A stretch of 64,000 bases of DNA from Fructilactobacillus lindneri DSM 20690 = JCM 11027 (GCF_002907375.1 NZ_MIYK01000001.1:462610-526609), one strand, 5' to 3'. Shown: positions 19,067 to 27,783, numbered from the stretch's first letter. A program made the numbers and translations. Notes: generated from the letters alone by a model not told the origin.

Positions 19067-20236
19067 TCATCTTTGGATTTTATACTGTCTTTTACTACCA
19101 CTTACTCCAGAAAATACTACTTCAGCATTGTCGTTTGTGACATCTAATACAAAATCGCCAGCATCAATTTTAGGCCATCGCAAAAATAACTCTTCATATT
19201 GCGAAACATTTAACTGTTTACGTTGCTTCAATAATGATTCAACATGTTGTTTTCTTAAATTATTTTTAAAATCAGACTTTAAAGTGCCTGTGTAAAATTC
19301 TCCTTGTGCTCCTGATCCATAACTAAAAATTCCAACTTTATCATTTACCTTTAAATCGATTGCATTATCCAGTAATGATAATAAACTTAAATACAATGAT
19401 CCAGTGTACAAGTTTCCAACTTGTTTATTGTAAACTCGACTAGCTTCAAATTCTTGTAATAAGTCAGCTTGTTTTGCATCTGACAATTCTGGTAAAATCT
19501 CTCGCAAACCTTTTAATCCCATTTTTGTATAGGGCAAATGAAATACAATTGCTTTTAAATCATCAAGTTGCAACTTATTTTCTTTTAAATAATCATGAAT
19601 AGTAATATTAAAAAACTTTTGATAAATATCATTTGAATAATGTCCATCAACCAAAGCATTAGTTTGGTTAATTGGTCGCCAAAAATCCATAATATCATCT
19701 GAATAAACACTGCTATTTTTGCTAATTGACATAATTTGTGGATCAGCAGCAATTGTCATCGCAACTGCTCCTCCTCCTTGAGTCACTTCCCCAGGAGTAT
19801 TAATTCCATAGCGCGCCACATCTGATCCAACCACTAAAGCTTGTTGATCAGGATGCAAATTAACAAAGTCTTTTGCCATTTGAATCCCGGCAGTCGCTCC
19901 ATAGCAAGCTTGTTTAATTTCAAAAGCACGAGCCTGCTTATTTAAGCTCAATAAGTTTTGTAAATAGATTGCTCCTGATTTAGAATTATCGACTCCACTC
20001 TCAGTCCCTAAAATTATCAGACTAATCTTCGAACGATTGTCATCATCAATAATCTGCAATGCAGCATTTGCAGCCATGGTTACAGAATCTTGAGTTGGCG
20101 GAATAACTGCCTGATTAGTTTGGCCAATCCCAATTAAATATTTATTAGGATCTTCGTTTCTAGCGCGAGCTAAATCTACCATATCAACGTAATAATTAGG
20201 AGTAAAAAATCCTATTTTGTCAATTCCTACATTCAT
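19067..20236 (-). CDS. mvaS: Hydroxymethylglutaryl-CoA synthase
   Basis: Condenses acetyl-CoA with acetoacetyl-CoA to HMG-CoA, the entry to the mevalonate route used by lactobacilli for isoprenoids. The 389-residue protein has the acid/base Glu79 in LGTESGVDNSKSGA, nucleophile Cys111 in IKQACYGATAGIQ, and His in IVFHLPYTKMGLKGL; GSGAQGEFYTG is near the C-terminus. It stands alone, upstream of the PyrR leader. The partner mvaA is not in the window. Confidence 0.96.
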   Translation of the reverse strand: MNVGIDKIGFFTPNYYVDMVDLARARNEDPNKYLIGIGQTNQAVIPPTQDSVTMAANAALQIIDDDNRSKISLIILGTESGVDNSKSGAIYLQNLLSLNKQARAFEIKQACYGATAGIQMAKDFVNLHPDQQALVVGSDVARYGINTPGEVTQGGGAVAMTIAADPQIMSISKNSSVYSDDIMDFWRPINQTNALVDGHYSNDIYQKFFNITIHDYLKENKLQLDDLKAIVFHLPYTKMGLKGLREILPELSDAKQADLLQEFEASRVYNKQVGNLYTGSLYLSLLSLLDNAIDLKVNDKVGIFSYGSGAQGEFYTGTLKSDFKNNLRKQHVESLLKQRKQLNVSQYEELFLRWPKIDAGDFVLDVTNDNAEVVFSGVSGSKRQYKIQR

Positions 20237-20355
20237 TTCCTCACTCCATTTATTTGAAAAATCTAATATTTTAATTTTACATTTGTTTATTATTTTAGCA
20301 AATCATTTACTTCCCTGTTAAAATTTAACTAGTACTAAAAAATGAGGTGAAAATT

Positions 20356-20613
20356 ATGAAAAGAATTAATATTGAATTTCCTAAACCAGGTACTTCGATT
20401 GAAAAAACCATCCCAGTTACCGAGGGTCAGATTCAAGTTGAATTAATCACTCTAAACAACCAAGGTCCTGATGGATATGCTTTAGAAATTAAATTCCTTG
20501 ATGGAACTAGCGAAGACTTCCCAGAAAGAAATACCACTGAATTTTTGGATGGATTCAATTCCAGTTTAGAATTATCAAATGGTGACCTGTTAATTGCTAA
20601 GGCACCAAAATAA
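20356..20613 (+). CDS. Small conserved-looking protein of unknown function
   Basis: An acidic 85-residue soluble protein starting MKRINIEFPKPGTSIEK. The ATG at 20356 has GAGGTG seven bases ahead; the GTG nine bases earlier overlaps that ribosome site and is not used. No signal peptide, membrane segment or known motif is visible. It is divergent from mvaS, convergent with the aminotransferase gene, and ends at a strong terminator. Its clean ribosome site and terminator support a real gene. Confidence 0.7.
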   Translation: MKRINIEFPKPGTSIEKTIPVTEGQIQVELITLNNQGPDGYALEIKFLDGTSEDFPERNTTEFLDGFNSSLELSNGDLLIAKAPK

Positions 20614-20615
20614 TA

Positions 20616-20655
20616 AAATAATCCTCTGAAGTTAAATTTTCAGGGGATTATTTTT
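20616..20655. terminator. Bidirectional terminator
   Basis: AATAATCCTCTGAAA-type inverted repeat closing both the 85-residue gene and the aminotransferase gene, T-rich on both sides. Confidence 0.8.
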
Positions 20656-21836
20656 TATGCTTTTTCATTTACAAATTGATTAATTCTTTTCATTGCTTCT
20701 TCGATCTGATCCATGTCAGCGGCATAAGATAGTCTCAAATAATCCTCTCCACTCTTACCAAAAGCACTACCGGGTGTAACTCCGACATGAGCTTCTTTAG
20801 CTAAACGAAGTGCAAATTCACGTGAATTTTCATTGTATTTATCAGGTATTTTAGCAAAGATATAAAATGCACCATCAGGACTGGTAACTTTAAATCCAAG
20901 TTTTCTGAGTTCTTTTGTTACCAAATCACGACGTTTGCGGTATTCTTTCAACATTGGTTTAGTATCATCAACACCATTTTCAAGTGCTTCTACTGCTCCA
21001 TATTGAGCTGGATTAGACGGAGAAGTAACTAAATATCCATGAACCTTATTGACGTTAGTAACTGCTTCAGCAGGACCTGCTACATATCCTAAACGATAAC
21101 CAGTCATAGCATGTGATTTTGAAACTCCATTAATGACAATTGTGCTGTTTGGAATAAATTCAGCAATTGAAGTATGGTTAAGCTCATAAGTTAATTCACT
21201 ATATATTTCATCAGCAATTACCAAAATTCCACGATCTCGCAAAATTTTAGCTAATGCTTTTAACTCTTCATCGGTATATTCAACACCGGTTGGATTATTT
21301 GGATAATTAAGAATAATTTCGCTGATATCTGGATTTTCATCCAAAACTTGGGTTAATTTTTCACTAGTTAACTTAAATTGATCATCAGAAGTATCAACTG
21401 GAACCACAACACCTCCAGCCATTTCAATTACAGATGTATAGGCAGGATAAGCTGGCATCGGAACCAATACTTTGTCACCTGGATTAACCGTAGCAAGAAA
21501 AGTACTTGATAAAGCTTCGGCGGCACCATCAGTTACAGTAATTTCAGTTTCTGCATCATAATTAATTCCATAACGTTGTGATAAAAAATTACTAATAACT
21601 TCTCGTAACTCTTTCCACCCATTTTGTGGTGAATAATGTGATTTATTTTCAGCAATACTTTTAATTGCGGCGTCTTTAACATGTTCTGGTGTGTTAAACC
21701 CCGGCTCCCCAACGTTTAAGCTAATTAAATCAGGAACATTACTAATCTCTTTTGAAAAAGATCTGATTTGTGATGGTGTAATACTAGTTAAGACGTGGTT
21801 ATATGTGTTACTTAGTCTCTCGTCTAATTTTGGCAT
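20655..21836 (-). CDS. PLP-dependent aminotransferase, class I/II (PatA/AspC type)
   Basis: A 393-residue fold-type I aminotransferase. Seen: NVGEPGFNTPEHVKDAA (N-terminal arm), the PLP phosphate region TDGAAEALSS, LNYPNNPTGVEY (contacts PLP), VIADEIYSELTY (Asp to pyridine N), and the Schiff-base Lys in INGVSKSHAMTGYRLGY. I start at MPKLDERL, preceded by GGGGGA. Lactobacillus relatives are annotated as aromatic or aspartate aminotransferase (PatA-like); the donor and acceptor are not determined by the sequence. Confidence 0.93.
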   Translation of the reverse strand: MPKLDERLSNTYNHVLTSITPSQIRSFSKEISNVPDLISLNVGEPGFNTPEHVKDAAIKSIAENKSHYSPQNGWKELREVISNFLSQRYGINYDAETEITVTDGAAEALSSTFLATVNPGDKVLVPMPAYPAYTSVIEMAGGVVVPVDTSDDQFKLTSEKLTQVLDENPDISEIILNYPNNPTGVEYTDEELKALAKILRDRGILVIADEIYSELTYELNHTSIAEFIPNSTIVINGVSKSHAMTGYRLGYVAGPAEAVTNVNKVHGYLVTSPSNPAQYGAVEALENGVDDTKPMLKEYRKRRDLVTKELRKLGFKVTSPDGAFYIFAKIPDKYNENSREFALRLAKEAHVGVTPGSAFGKSGEDYLRLSYAADMDQIEEAMKRINQFVNEKA

Positions 21837-21953
21837 AATTATTCCCCCAATACAGCGCAATTAAATTTATATCCGTTAATCCTTAAATATTCGACTACTA
21901 AATTCAATGAATGATTTAACATTAACTTATTCACCAGTTTAAAGGAAAAATAA

Positions 21954-21984
21954 AAAACTTCAAGGTAAACTTGAAGTTTTTTTA
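21954..21984 (-). terminator. Terminator of NADH oxidase gene
   Basis: Stem AAAACTTCAAG / CTTGAAGTTTT with a T run on the minus side. Confidence 0.85.
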
Positions 21985-21994
21985 ATTGATTATT

Positions 21995-23356
21995 TTATTT
22001 ATCTAATTTATCTTGAGCTTTTTGAGCAGCCACATTCATAATATTCCAAGGACGGTCAAAACCTGGTTGGAAAAAGAAATCTGCATAAGCTAAATCATCA
22101 ACTGTCAAATGTTGTTGGATTGCAAGAGAGATCGTATTAATATTAGCAGTAGTATCCATTTTTGACATAATCTGAGCACCCATTATCTCGCGATTTTCAG
22201 GGTTATAAGTTAATTTAAAATAGACCTCAGCATTATGATCAGCAGGTACAAATGGTGGAACCTTTGTATCTTTTACAAATACTGAGTCAACTTTAACACC
22301 ACATTTAGCTGCGGTAACATCCTTAACTCCTGTAGATGCAAATTTATAATCATAAACATGCAATGCTGATGATCCAGAAACTGCAGTTGTCTTTCTAAGC
22401 TTTTCATTCAAATTATGAGCGGCAGAACGTCCTTGACGACGAGCATTAGTTGCTAAAGCAATTTGCTGCTTTTTACCGGTTGGTGCAAATTCTACTTCGG
22501 TAGCATCTCCAGCAGCAAAAATATCTGTTTGGTTAGTTTGTTGATATTCATCAGTTTTAATCAAACCACGTTCATTTAAATCAACAATTCCATCTAACCA
22601 CTTTGTTGCAGGACGAATTCCAGCCGTTTCAATCACTAAATCAGCGTCCCATGAGTCACCATTGGTTGAAACAACACTAGTAACTTTTTTATCCGAATTG
22701 CCAATGTATTCTTTAACTGATTGATCTAATCGGATGTCAATACCCTCATTTTTAAGTTTATCTGCTAGGATATCAGTAAATTCAGGATCAAGATAAGTTC
22801 CCAAAATACTAGGATTTAAATCAATAATTGTTACATGCATTCCAGCTTTTGCAAATGATTCGGCAGCTTCAATCCCAATATAACCAGAACCAACTACTGT
22901 TACATTCTTAATATCTGGTTTTACTTCTGCTTCTTTAAGTAAAATTGCCCAATCACGTCCACGCATTGCATAAATATTTTGTAAATCTTTACCTGGAACT
23001 GGTAACTGAAATGGAACAGCACCAATACTCAAAATTAATTTGTCGTAATTTTCTGTTTTTTCTTTACCATTATTTACATCTACTACTGTAATAGTATGTG
23101 ACTTAGGATTAATATTAGTAACATCTGAATTAATTCTAACGTGAACACCTTTTTCTTCCATTCCTGGAATGGTAGCATAACTTACAGAATTGACGTCTTT
23201 AACAATTCCTTGGAGATACAATTCCATCCCACATGACAAAAATGAAATGAAGTCTCCTTTTTCATACCAATCAATTTCTGCATCTGGGAAGTCATGTAAA
23301 ACTCCTCTAACAGCTTCAAAACCACCATGAGATGAACCAACTACTGCTACTTTCAT
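21995..23356 (-). CDS. NADH oxidase, FAD-dependent (Nox/CoADR family)
   Basis: A 453-residue flavoenzyme of the pyridine nucleotide-disulfide oxidoreductase family. The FAD loop VAVVGSSHGGFEAVRG, active-site Cys42 in SFLSCGMELYL (single redox cysteine), the NAD loop VTVVGSGYIGIEAAES and DIFAAGDATEVEF are present, with a C-terminal dimerisation domain. The family's water-forming Nox re-oxidises NADH with O2, which gives fermentative lactobacilli extra acceptor capacity; water versus peroxide formation is inferred from Cys42. It is monocistronic. Confidence 0.94.
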   Translation of the reverse strand: MKVAVVGSSHGGFEAVRGVLHDFPDAEIDWYEKGDFISFLSCGMELYLQGIVKDVNSVSYATIPGMEEKGVHVRINSDVTNINPKSHTITVVDVNNGKEKTENYDKLILSIGAVPFQLPVPGKDLQNIYAMRGRDWAILLKEAEVKPDIKNVTVVGSGYIGIEAAESFAKAGMHVTIIDLNPSILGTYLDPEFTDILADKLKNEGIDIRLDQSVKEYIGNSDKKVTSVVSTNGDSWDADLVIETAGIRPATKWLDGIVDLNERGLIKTDEYQQTNQTDIFAAGDATEVEFAPTGKKQQIALATNARRQGRSAAHNLNEKLRKTTAVSGSSALHVYDYKFASTGVKDVTAAKCGVKVDSVFVKDTKVPPFVPADHNAEVYFKLTYNPENREIMGAQIMSKMDTTANINTISLAIQQHLTVDDLAYADFFFQPGFDRPWNIMNVAAQKAQDKLDK

Positions 23357-23535
23357 ATAATTAAGCCTCCTATATTTATTCTACTTAAAGATATTGTGTA
23401 CATACAAGTTGTAATCAACCATATCTTTTATACTAATTGTAAACTAATAAACAATAAAATCCAAATATTTGCTACATTTATTAATTACGTTTTATGTTGT
23501 ACAATTAAGTCAAATATAAATAAGGAGCGTTTTCA

Positions 23536-24102
23536 TTGAAAAAATTATTAGTGGGAAGTTTTATAATTGTTAGTACTTTTGCATTAACAGCTTGTTCTTT
23601 AGATGGAAGTTATCATAAAAATGCATCAGATTCAAATAATACAAAAAGTTCTAAAAAAGCTAAAATGCCATCAGAGTCATTTTTTAGAAATAACGAAGCA
23701 AAATTGAGTGATAAAACGCTTAAAATTACTGGTGTTAAAACCGTTAAGAAAAGTCAAAATAATCCTAATCCGTTAGTTGTTTTTCTTTATACCACCAAAA
23801 ATACGTCTAATAAAAATATGACTCCCGAGGAAGCTTGGAATACAACCTTCAAAGTTTCTCAAAACAAGCAAAAATTAAGTAAATCAAATTTTACTGATAA
23901 ATCCATTCCATCAAATCCGCAAGAAAATATCGGTAAAAATCAAACTGTTAAAAATTCCATGGTATATGTTTTGAAGAATAGTAGTGATCCAATTTCAGTT
24001 AACGCTAGTGAAGGAATTAATAACAATAATATTACTGCCTCAACTTCACAGAATATTGATGGCACTAATTTAGGCTCACAAGTCTACAACATTAAAAATT
24101 AA
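23536..24102 (+). CDS. Secreted lipoprotein, DUF5067-like
   Basis: A 188-residue lipoprotein: signal peptide MKKLLVGSFIIVSTFALTAC with lipobox LTAC, then a Ser/Asn/Lys-rich linker (residues ~25-48) and a domain with the pattern of DUF5067 proteins (KITGVKTVK... VVFLYTTKNTSNKNMTPEEAW). The start is TTG, chosen because AAGGAG lies at correct spacing and it begins the signal peptide exactly. It is divergent from the NADH oxidase gene. The role is unknown; the family is common at the lactobacillus surface. Confidence 0.8.
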   Translation: MKKLLVGSFIIVSTFALTACSLDGSYHKNASDSNNTKSSKKAKMPSESFFRNNEAKLSDKTLKITGVKTVKKSQNNPNPLVVFLYTTKNTSNKNMTPEEAWNTTFKVSQNKQKLSKSNFTDKSIPSNPQENIGKNQTVKNSMVYVLKNSSDPISVNASEGINNNNITASTSQNIDGTNLGSQVYNIKN

Positions 24103-24123
24103 GCAATAACTACCACTTATTAA

Positions 24124-24153
24124 AACCACCAAGTATAAATTGGTGGTTTTTTA
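24124..24153. terminator. Bidirectional terminator
   Basis: ACCACCAA / TTGGTGGT hairpin with T run, between the convergent lipoprotein and 88-residue genes. Confidence 0.8.
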
Positions 24154-24154
24154 T

Positions 24155-24421
24155 TTAAAATAATTTTGTTTGTTCACTGTTAATTCCTTCTGAAATCAAT
24201 ATTTCATTGAATTCAACTCTTCTATTTGAAGAATCTTTAACATTAAATACTTTTACGGGTTTATGTAATAACTGAATCCTGTTATTTATTTGGTGCACTT
24301 GGTAGTGATAAATAGTATAAGGACATTTTATTGAATTTGATAAATAACTAATCGTTTTACCTTGATTCATTTTAAAACACTCGTCTGGTGTAAAAATATG
24401 ATTTCCAATTTTTTGAACCAT
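24155..24421 (-). CDS. Small protein of unknown function
   Basis: An 88-residue protein starting MVQKIGNHIFTPDECF; the ATG has GAAAGG eight bases upstream, while the longer frame crosses the terminator of the downstream-oriented transporter gene. No known motif, signal peptide or membrane segment. It lies between a lipoprotein gene and the 2-hydroxycarboxylate transporter. Possibly strain-specific; the coding call rests on the ribosome site and an intact frame. Confidence 0.55.
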   Translation of the reverse strand: MVQKIGNHIFTPDECFKMNQGKTISYLSNSIKCPYTIYHYQVHQINNRIQLLHKPVKVFNVKDSSNRRVEFNEILISEGINSEQTKLF

Positions 24422-24461
24422 ACATAAAACCTTTCGTAATAAATTTATACAATAAAATATA

Positions 24462-24498
24462 AAAACACTTTTATTCAAATTGGAATAAAAGTGTTTTT
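24462..24498 (-). terminator. Terminator of the 2-hydroxycarboxylate transporter gene
   Basis: Long inverted repeat AAAACACTTTTATTC / GAATAAAAGTGTTTTT, T-rich on the minus strand and in the reverse sense too. Confidence 0.88.
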
Positions 24499-24517
24499 AC
24501 ATCATTAATTTAATTAG

Positions 24518-25831
24518 TTAACCGAATACTGAAATATAAATCCCGGCGGCAACTAACATAATTGCCCCACCTAAACGATTACCCATTTGAGCAAATCCGA
24601 TTAAATTCATTCGATTAGAAGCTGCTAATACAGAAATATTTCCAGTTCCACCCATTGAATTATTAACTAATCCTGCAGTAATAGCAGATTCTACTGAATA
24701 AAGACCGAATAACTTTCCGATCAATCCAGCAGCAATAGTGATAACAACTACACTAGTCAATACTAGAATTACAAATTGCCAAGTCAGTGAATGACCCAAA
24801 ACAGGTAAATCTAACTTAGTTAAACCTACACCAGCCAATAATGCATGGGTTAAGTTCTTTGTAATTGAATTACTAAATGTAACAGCTGATTCTTCATAGT
24901 ACTTAGGAATCAAACCGCCAGCCTTGAAAATAATAACCAATAAAATAATAAAAGCATATTCATTAATCATAGGAATAAAGTGATTTAATGTTAATGCAAC
25001 CATATAAAAAGCTGTAGCTACCATCAAACCTACACCCATTTTTTGGTATGTAATTTTAATATCTTCTTTAGCAATACTATCATAGTTTCCAGGCATCATT
25101 TTTCCATGACCGTTACCTTTACTATTAGCAAAAAGTTTGCTTACTAAACCTGCTCCAATAATAGCAAAAACGTTACCTAAAATAACAGCAGGCATTAACA
25201 TTGATAAATAATCAGTTGATCCACCAAAAGCTTGATGATAGATTCTTGAAAGTGGGATCGCTCCTGCACCAATACCTCCACCCATAACAGGGAAAGCAAC
25301 GAATAGTGCTCCATAATTGAATCCTTTACCAATTACAGTTGAAACTATCCCAACTGCAAGGAAGGCAATTGCCATTGATAAAAATGCTACTGGCAAAAAA
25401 CGGACAGATGCTTTTAACAGCATTTTTCGATTCATTCCTAAAATTGCACCAACAATCAGTGAAATGATAAAGAAATCAACAAATCCAGCACCAGAAACAA
25501 ACTTATCTACAACATTAATAGTAGATTTCGGAATTAAACCAGTAATCGCCATTAATGCTGGTGCAAATAATGCAAATACGGCTCCACCACCTAAATAACT
25601 TTTGAAAATTGGTAAATGTGATCCTAGCCAATAAAATACATTTCCTAAAACTACCATTATAAATAAAGCAGCAAAAATATTACTAGTATTATCTTCAGGT
25701 AAAATGCCAAGATACATTACCATAATAAGAATGATAACTAAGATAGCATAAATAACTAATCCAAATCCATCGATTTTAAATTCTTCTAATCGATTTAAAA
25801 TATTGCGTAAACCACCTTTTTTATCTTTCAT
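24518..25831 (-). CDS. 2-hydroxycarboxylate transporter (malate/citrate, CitP/MleP family)
   Basis: A 437-residue secondary transporter of the 2HCT family, which exchanges or co-transports malate, citrate and lactate. The two re-entrant-loop signatures are intact: GGGIGAG in AFPVMGGGIGAGAIPLS and GGTGN in NNSMGGTGNISVL, with about eleven hydrophobic segments. It uses the ATG of MKDKKGG behind AAAGGAG. No malolactic enzyme or citrate lyase gene is adjacent, so malate versus citrate is open. A good promoter and an inverted repeat lie upstream. Confidence 0.92.
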   Translation of the reverse strand: MKDKKGGLRNILNRLEEFKIDGFGLVIYAILVIILIMVMYLGILPEDNTSNIFAALFIMVVLGNVFYWLGSHLPIFKSYLGGGAVFALFAPALMAITGLIPKSTINVVDKFVSGAGFVDFFIISLIVGAILGMNRKMLLKASVRFLPVAFLSMAIAFLAVGIVSTVIGKGFNYGALFVAFPVMGGGIGAGAIPLSRIYHQAFGGSTDYLSMLMPAVILGNVFAIIGAGLVSKLFANSKGNGHGKMMPGNYDSIAKEDIKITYQKMGVGLMVATAFYMVALTLNHFIPMINEYAFIILLVIIFKAGGLIPKYYEESAVTFSNSITKNLTHALLAGVGLTKLDLPVLGHSLTWQFVILVLTSVVVITIAAGLIGKLFGLYSVESAITAGLVNNSMGGTGNISVLAASNRMNLIGFAQMGNRLGGAIMLVAAGIYISVFG

Positions 25832-25871
25832 ATACTTTTACAACTCCTTTTCATTGAATTAAACATTATTA

Positions 25872-25899
25872 AGTATATGATATTTTTCACAAATTTCAA
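25872..25899 (-). promoter_or_regulatory. Promoter of the 2-hydroxycarboxylate transporter
   Basis: On the minus strand TTGAAA, 16 bases, TATACT, ending about 40 bases before the ATG. Confidence 0.65.
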
Positions 25900-25948
25900 T
25901 TGTTTTTACTATATTTTTTTGAATTTCATCTATAGAATTGCTAAACAT

Positions 25949-25962
25949 CGGTAATGATACCG
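25949..25962. promoter_or_regulatory. Possible operator, inverted repeat CGGTA-ATGA-TACCG
   Basis: A perfect dyad (CGGTAATGATACCG) about 50 bases upstream of the -35 of the transporter promoter. It would suit an upstream activator site, but no regulator gene is adjacent. A single short dyad is weak evidence. Confidence 0.35.
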
Positions 25963-26106
25963 GATTTTTATTTCATAAGATTATCTTCAAAAATCAGTAG
26001 TTTTAATGTGAAAATCTTAATTAAATGAAAAAGATAAAATATTTATTATTTATTAAGTTGAATATGATTCAAAAAGCAAAAACTTGTTTCTGTTTTTTGA
26101 ACATTT

Positions 26107-26316
26107 TTAACAAAAAAATATGTCTTTAATTTCTACTCCTAATCCATCAGCAATTTTTTTAGCTAAAGGTGGATAAGGATCTTTTTTACCATACAATATT
26201 TTCCCAATATACCCAGGATTAGAGTTTATTTTTCGTGCAAATCCATTGATCGAATACCCTTCTAAAGAAACAGCCTTTCTTACTTTTTCCGGATCTTTTA
26301 ATTTTAAACTAATCAT
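26107..26316 (-). CDS. Small Cro-like HTH protein
   Basis: A 69-residue DNA-binding protein. Residues ~20-60 (YSINGFARKINSNPGYIGKILYGKKDPYPPLAKKIADGLG) read as an XRE/Cro-type helix-turn-helix. The start is ATG with AAGGGG ahead. It is divergent from a CI-like repressor gene, with a shared 139-base control region holding operator-like boxes, so the pair resembles a phage CI/Cro switch. No other phage genes adjoin. It may also be an antirepressor-type regulator. Confidence 0.8.
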   Translation of the reverse strand: MISLKLKDPEKVRKAVSLEGYSINGFARKINSNPGYIGKILYGKKDPYPPLAKKIADGLGVEIKDIFFC

Positions 26317-26455
26317 TAGGATTCCCCTTTCATTATAAGAATAACTATAGCATAACGTTTCTGTTTTTCAATCAAATTTATTTTTTTGTTTCTATTTTCA
26401 TAATAATTTTAATTCATTACTGTTATACTAAGTTGAAAGAAAGGTTTGTATAATA
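26317..26455. promoter_or_regulatory. Divergent control region with repeated operator-like boxes
   Basis: Two direct copies, GTTTCTGTTTTTC (26357-26369) and GTTTCTATTTTC (26388-26399), lie 31 bases apart, and a third copy, GTTTCTGTTTTTT, is at 26086-26098 just past the Cro-like stop. The minus promoter TTGAAA-16-TATAGT (extended TGC) overlaps the first box. The plus promoter is an extended -10, TGTTATACT, at 26421-26429; its -35 region lies right beside the second box. This layout fits mutual repression. Confidence 0.6.
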
Positions 26456-27106
26456 ATGAATTCAAAAAATAATGATTTTGGAATAAAAATAAAATCAATT
26501 AGAAATAAGAAAGGTTTTTCAGTCAGACAAACTGCTTTACAAGCTAAGATGTCAAGTTCATATTTATCCCAAATTGAAAATGGTTTAGTTAATATTCCTA
26601 AACCCACTACTCTACTAAAACTAGCTAATGGCCTTCGAATCTCAAAAACAGAGATTTTTAAATTAGCAGGATTAGATAATAATTATTCTCATGAACTTAA
26701 AGTATATAATGATGAAAAAATGATTAATATTCCTGTAATTGGCGAAATCGCTTGTGGAACCCCAATTGTAGCTCAAGAAAACATTGAAGAGTATCTTCCG
26801 ACAATTAAAAAATCAATTCCAAATGGGATTAATTTTTATTTAAAATGCAGAGGTAATTCCATGTTGCCAACGATTCCAAACGGTGCTTATGTTTTGATCC
26901 ACCAACAATATGAAGTCGAAAATGGTAGTCTTGCTGCAGTTTTACTAAATGATAATGAAACAACTTTAAAACGCATTCAGTATCAAGGTGATGAAATTAT
27001 TTTAATACCTGATAATCACGATCCTAAATATCATCCCATCATTTTAAATGAAGATAATCCTGGAAAAATAATTGGTAAAGTAATTCAAATGCAAGTATAT
27101 TTTTAA
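26456..27106 (+). CDS. CI/LexA-like repressor (XRE HTH plus S24 peptidase)
   Basis: A 216-residue, two-domain repressor. N-terminal XRE helix-turn-helix (residues ~10-70: FSVRQTALQAKMSSSYLSQIENG) and a C-terminal S24 autoprotease: cleavage site Cys100-Gly101 in EIACGTPIVAQ, nucleophile Ser135 in CRGNSMLPTIPNG, and Lys172 in TTLKRI. All catalytic residues are present, so RecA-stimulated self-cleavage after DNA damage is plausible. It is divergent from a Cro-like gene but isolated from phage genes: either a prophage relic or a recruited SOS-type switch. Confidence 0.88.
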   Translation: MNSKNNDFGIKIKSIRNKKGFSVRQTALQAKMSSSYLSQIENGLVNIPKPTTLLKLANGLRISKTEIFKLAGLDNNYSHELKVYNDEKMINIPVIGEIACGTPIVAQENIEEYLPTIKKSIPNGINFYLKCRGNSMLPTIPNGAYVLIHQQYEVENGSLAAVLLNDNETTLKRIQYQGDEIILIPDNHDPKYHPIILNEDNPGKIIGKVIQMQVYF

Positions 27107-27118
27107 ATGTTAACAATA

Positions 27119-27172
27119 CAAAAACACTCTCTAATTAATAGCATTATCTACTAATCAGAGAGTGTTTTTATA
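27119..27172. terminator. Bidirectional terminator
   Basis: AAAAACACTCTCT / AGAGAGTGTTTTT arms around a 25-base loop, between the convergent repressor and 66-residue genes. Confidence 0.8.
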
Positions 27173-27191
27173 CTTTTTGAAAACATAATGA

Positions 27192-27392
27192 TTATTTGTT
27201 ATCACTGTTAAGTGCATGTTTACGTAAATCTGCAAATGCTTCTAAATCAATTTCTTCAGTAGTGTTGTTAGTAAAATGTACATGGTATGAAACAATTTTA
27301 CCTTCTTTTTCACGTGGAGTAATTGAGTTAGCATTATTAAGGTTTACAATTCTACCATCACCAGTTTCAAGTAATCCTGTATAGTTATTCAT
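27192..27392 (-). CDS. Small protein of unknown function
   Basis: A 66-residue soluble protein starting MNNYTGLLETGDGRIVNL. The ATG has a near-perfect AAGGAGGTG ribosome site six bases upstream; the longer frame starts inside that site. It contains a short beta-rich pattern (IVSYHVHFTNNTTEEI) but no known motif. It lies between the CI-like repressor and tRNA-Ser. Confidence 0.65.
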   Translation of the reverse strand: MNNYTGLLETGDGRIVNLNNANSITPREKEGKIVSYHVHFTNNTTEEIDLEAFADLRKHALNSDNK

Positions 27393-27629
27393 ATTATTCA
27401 CCTCCTTCATTTATTGTCTATTATTATGCCATAAAAATACTAATTAAACAATTATCAAGAGATATAAAATAAAACAAAAAAAGACACTAAAATTAATTAG
27501 TATCTTCACGTACACAATTTGTACACATTTAATTCAGTTTTATTCCTTTTTACTCCCTATTCAATTTTAATGAATGCCGTTAAATCAACGTTTTCAGCAG
27601 AAATAACAAAGAATAAAAATGATAATTAA

Positions 27630-27718
27630 GGAGAGTACAGGATTTGAACCTGCGCGCCGAGTATAAGCTCGGTTCGCCGGATTTCGAGTCCGGTGCATTA
27701 CCACTCTGCCAACTCTCC
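27630..27718 (-). tRNA. tRNA-Ser (anticodon CGA)
   Basis: The minus strand folds as a class II tRNA: 7-bp acceptor stem GGAGAGT / ACTCTCC, anticodon stem CCGGA / TCCGG with loop CTCGAAA (CGA reads UCG), a long variable arm (CGAACCGAG..CTCGG), and T loop GGTTCAAATCC. No CCA is encoded. The base after the acceptor stem is T, not the G usual for tRNA-Ser. Confidence 0.95.
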
Positions 27719-27783
27719 AAAGTAATACTATTCAATTATAATTTTAATGAAAATAATTTGCAAGTTGAATAGTATTATTTTAC

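Noticed and set aside
25859..25948. 29-codon minus-strand frame (MFSNSIDEIQKN...) ahead of the 2-hydroxycarboxylate transporter
   Set aside because: It has no ribosome site and contains the transporter promoter. Probably chance, though a gene remnant is possible.
27420..27629. Possible integrase or att remnant beside tRNA-Ser, with dyad GTACACAA-TTTGTACAC
   Set aside because: The 210 bases have no long frame, and I see no duplicate of the tRNA 3' end. A former integration event cannot be supported from this alone.
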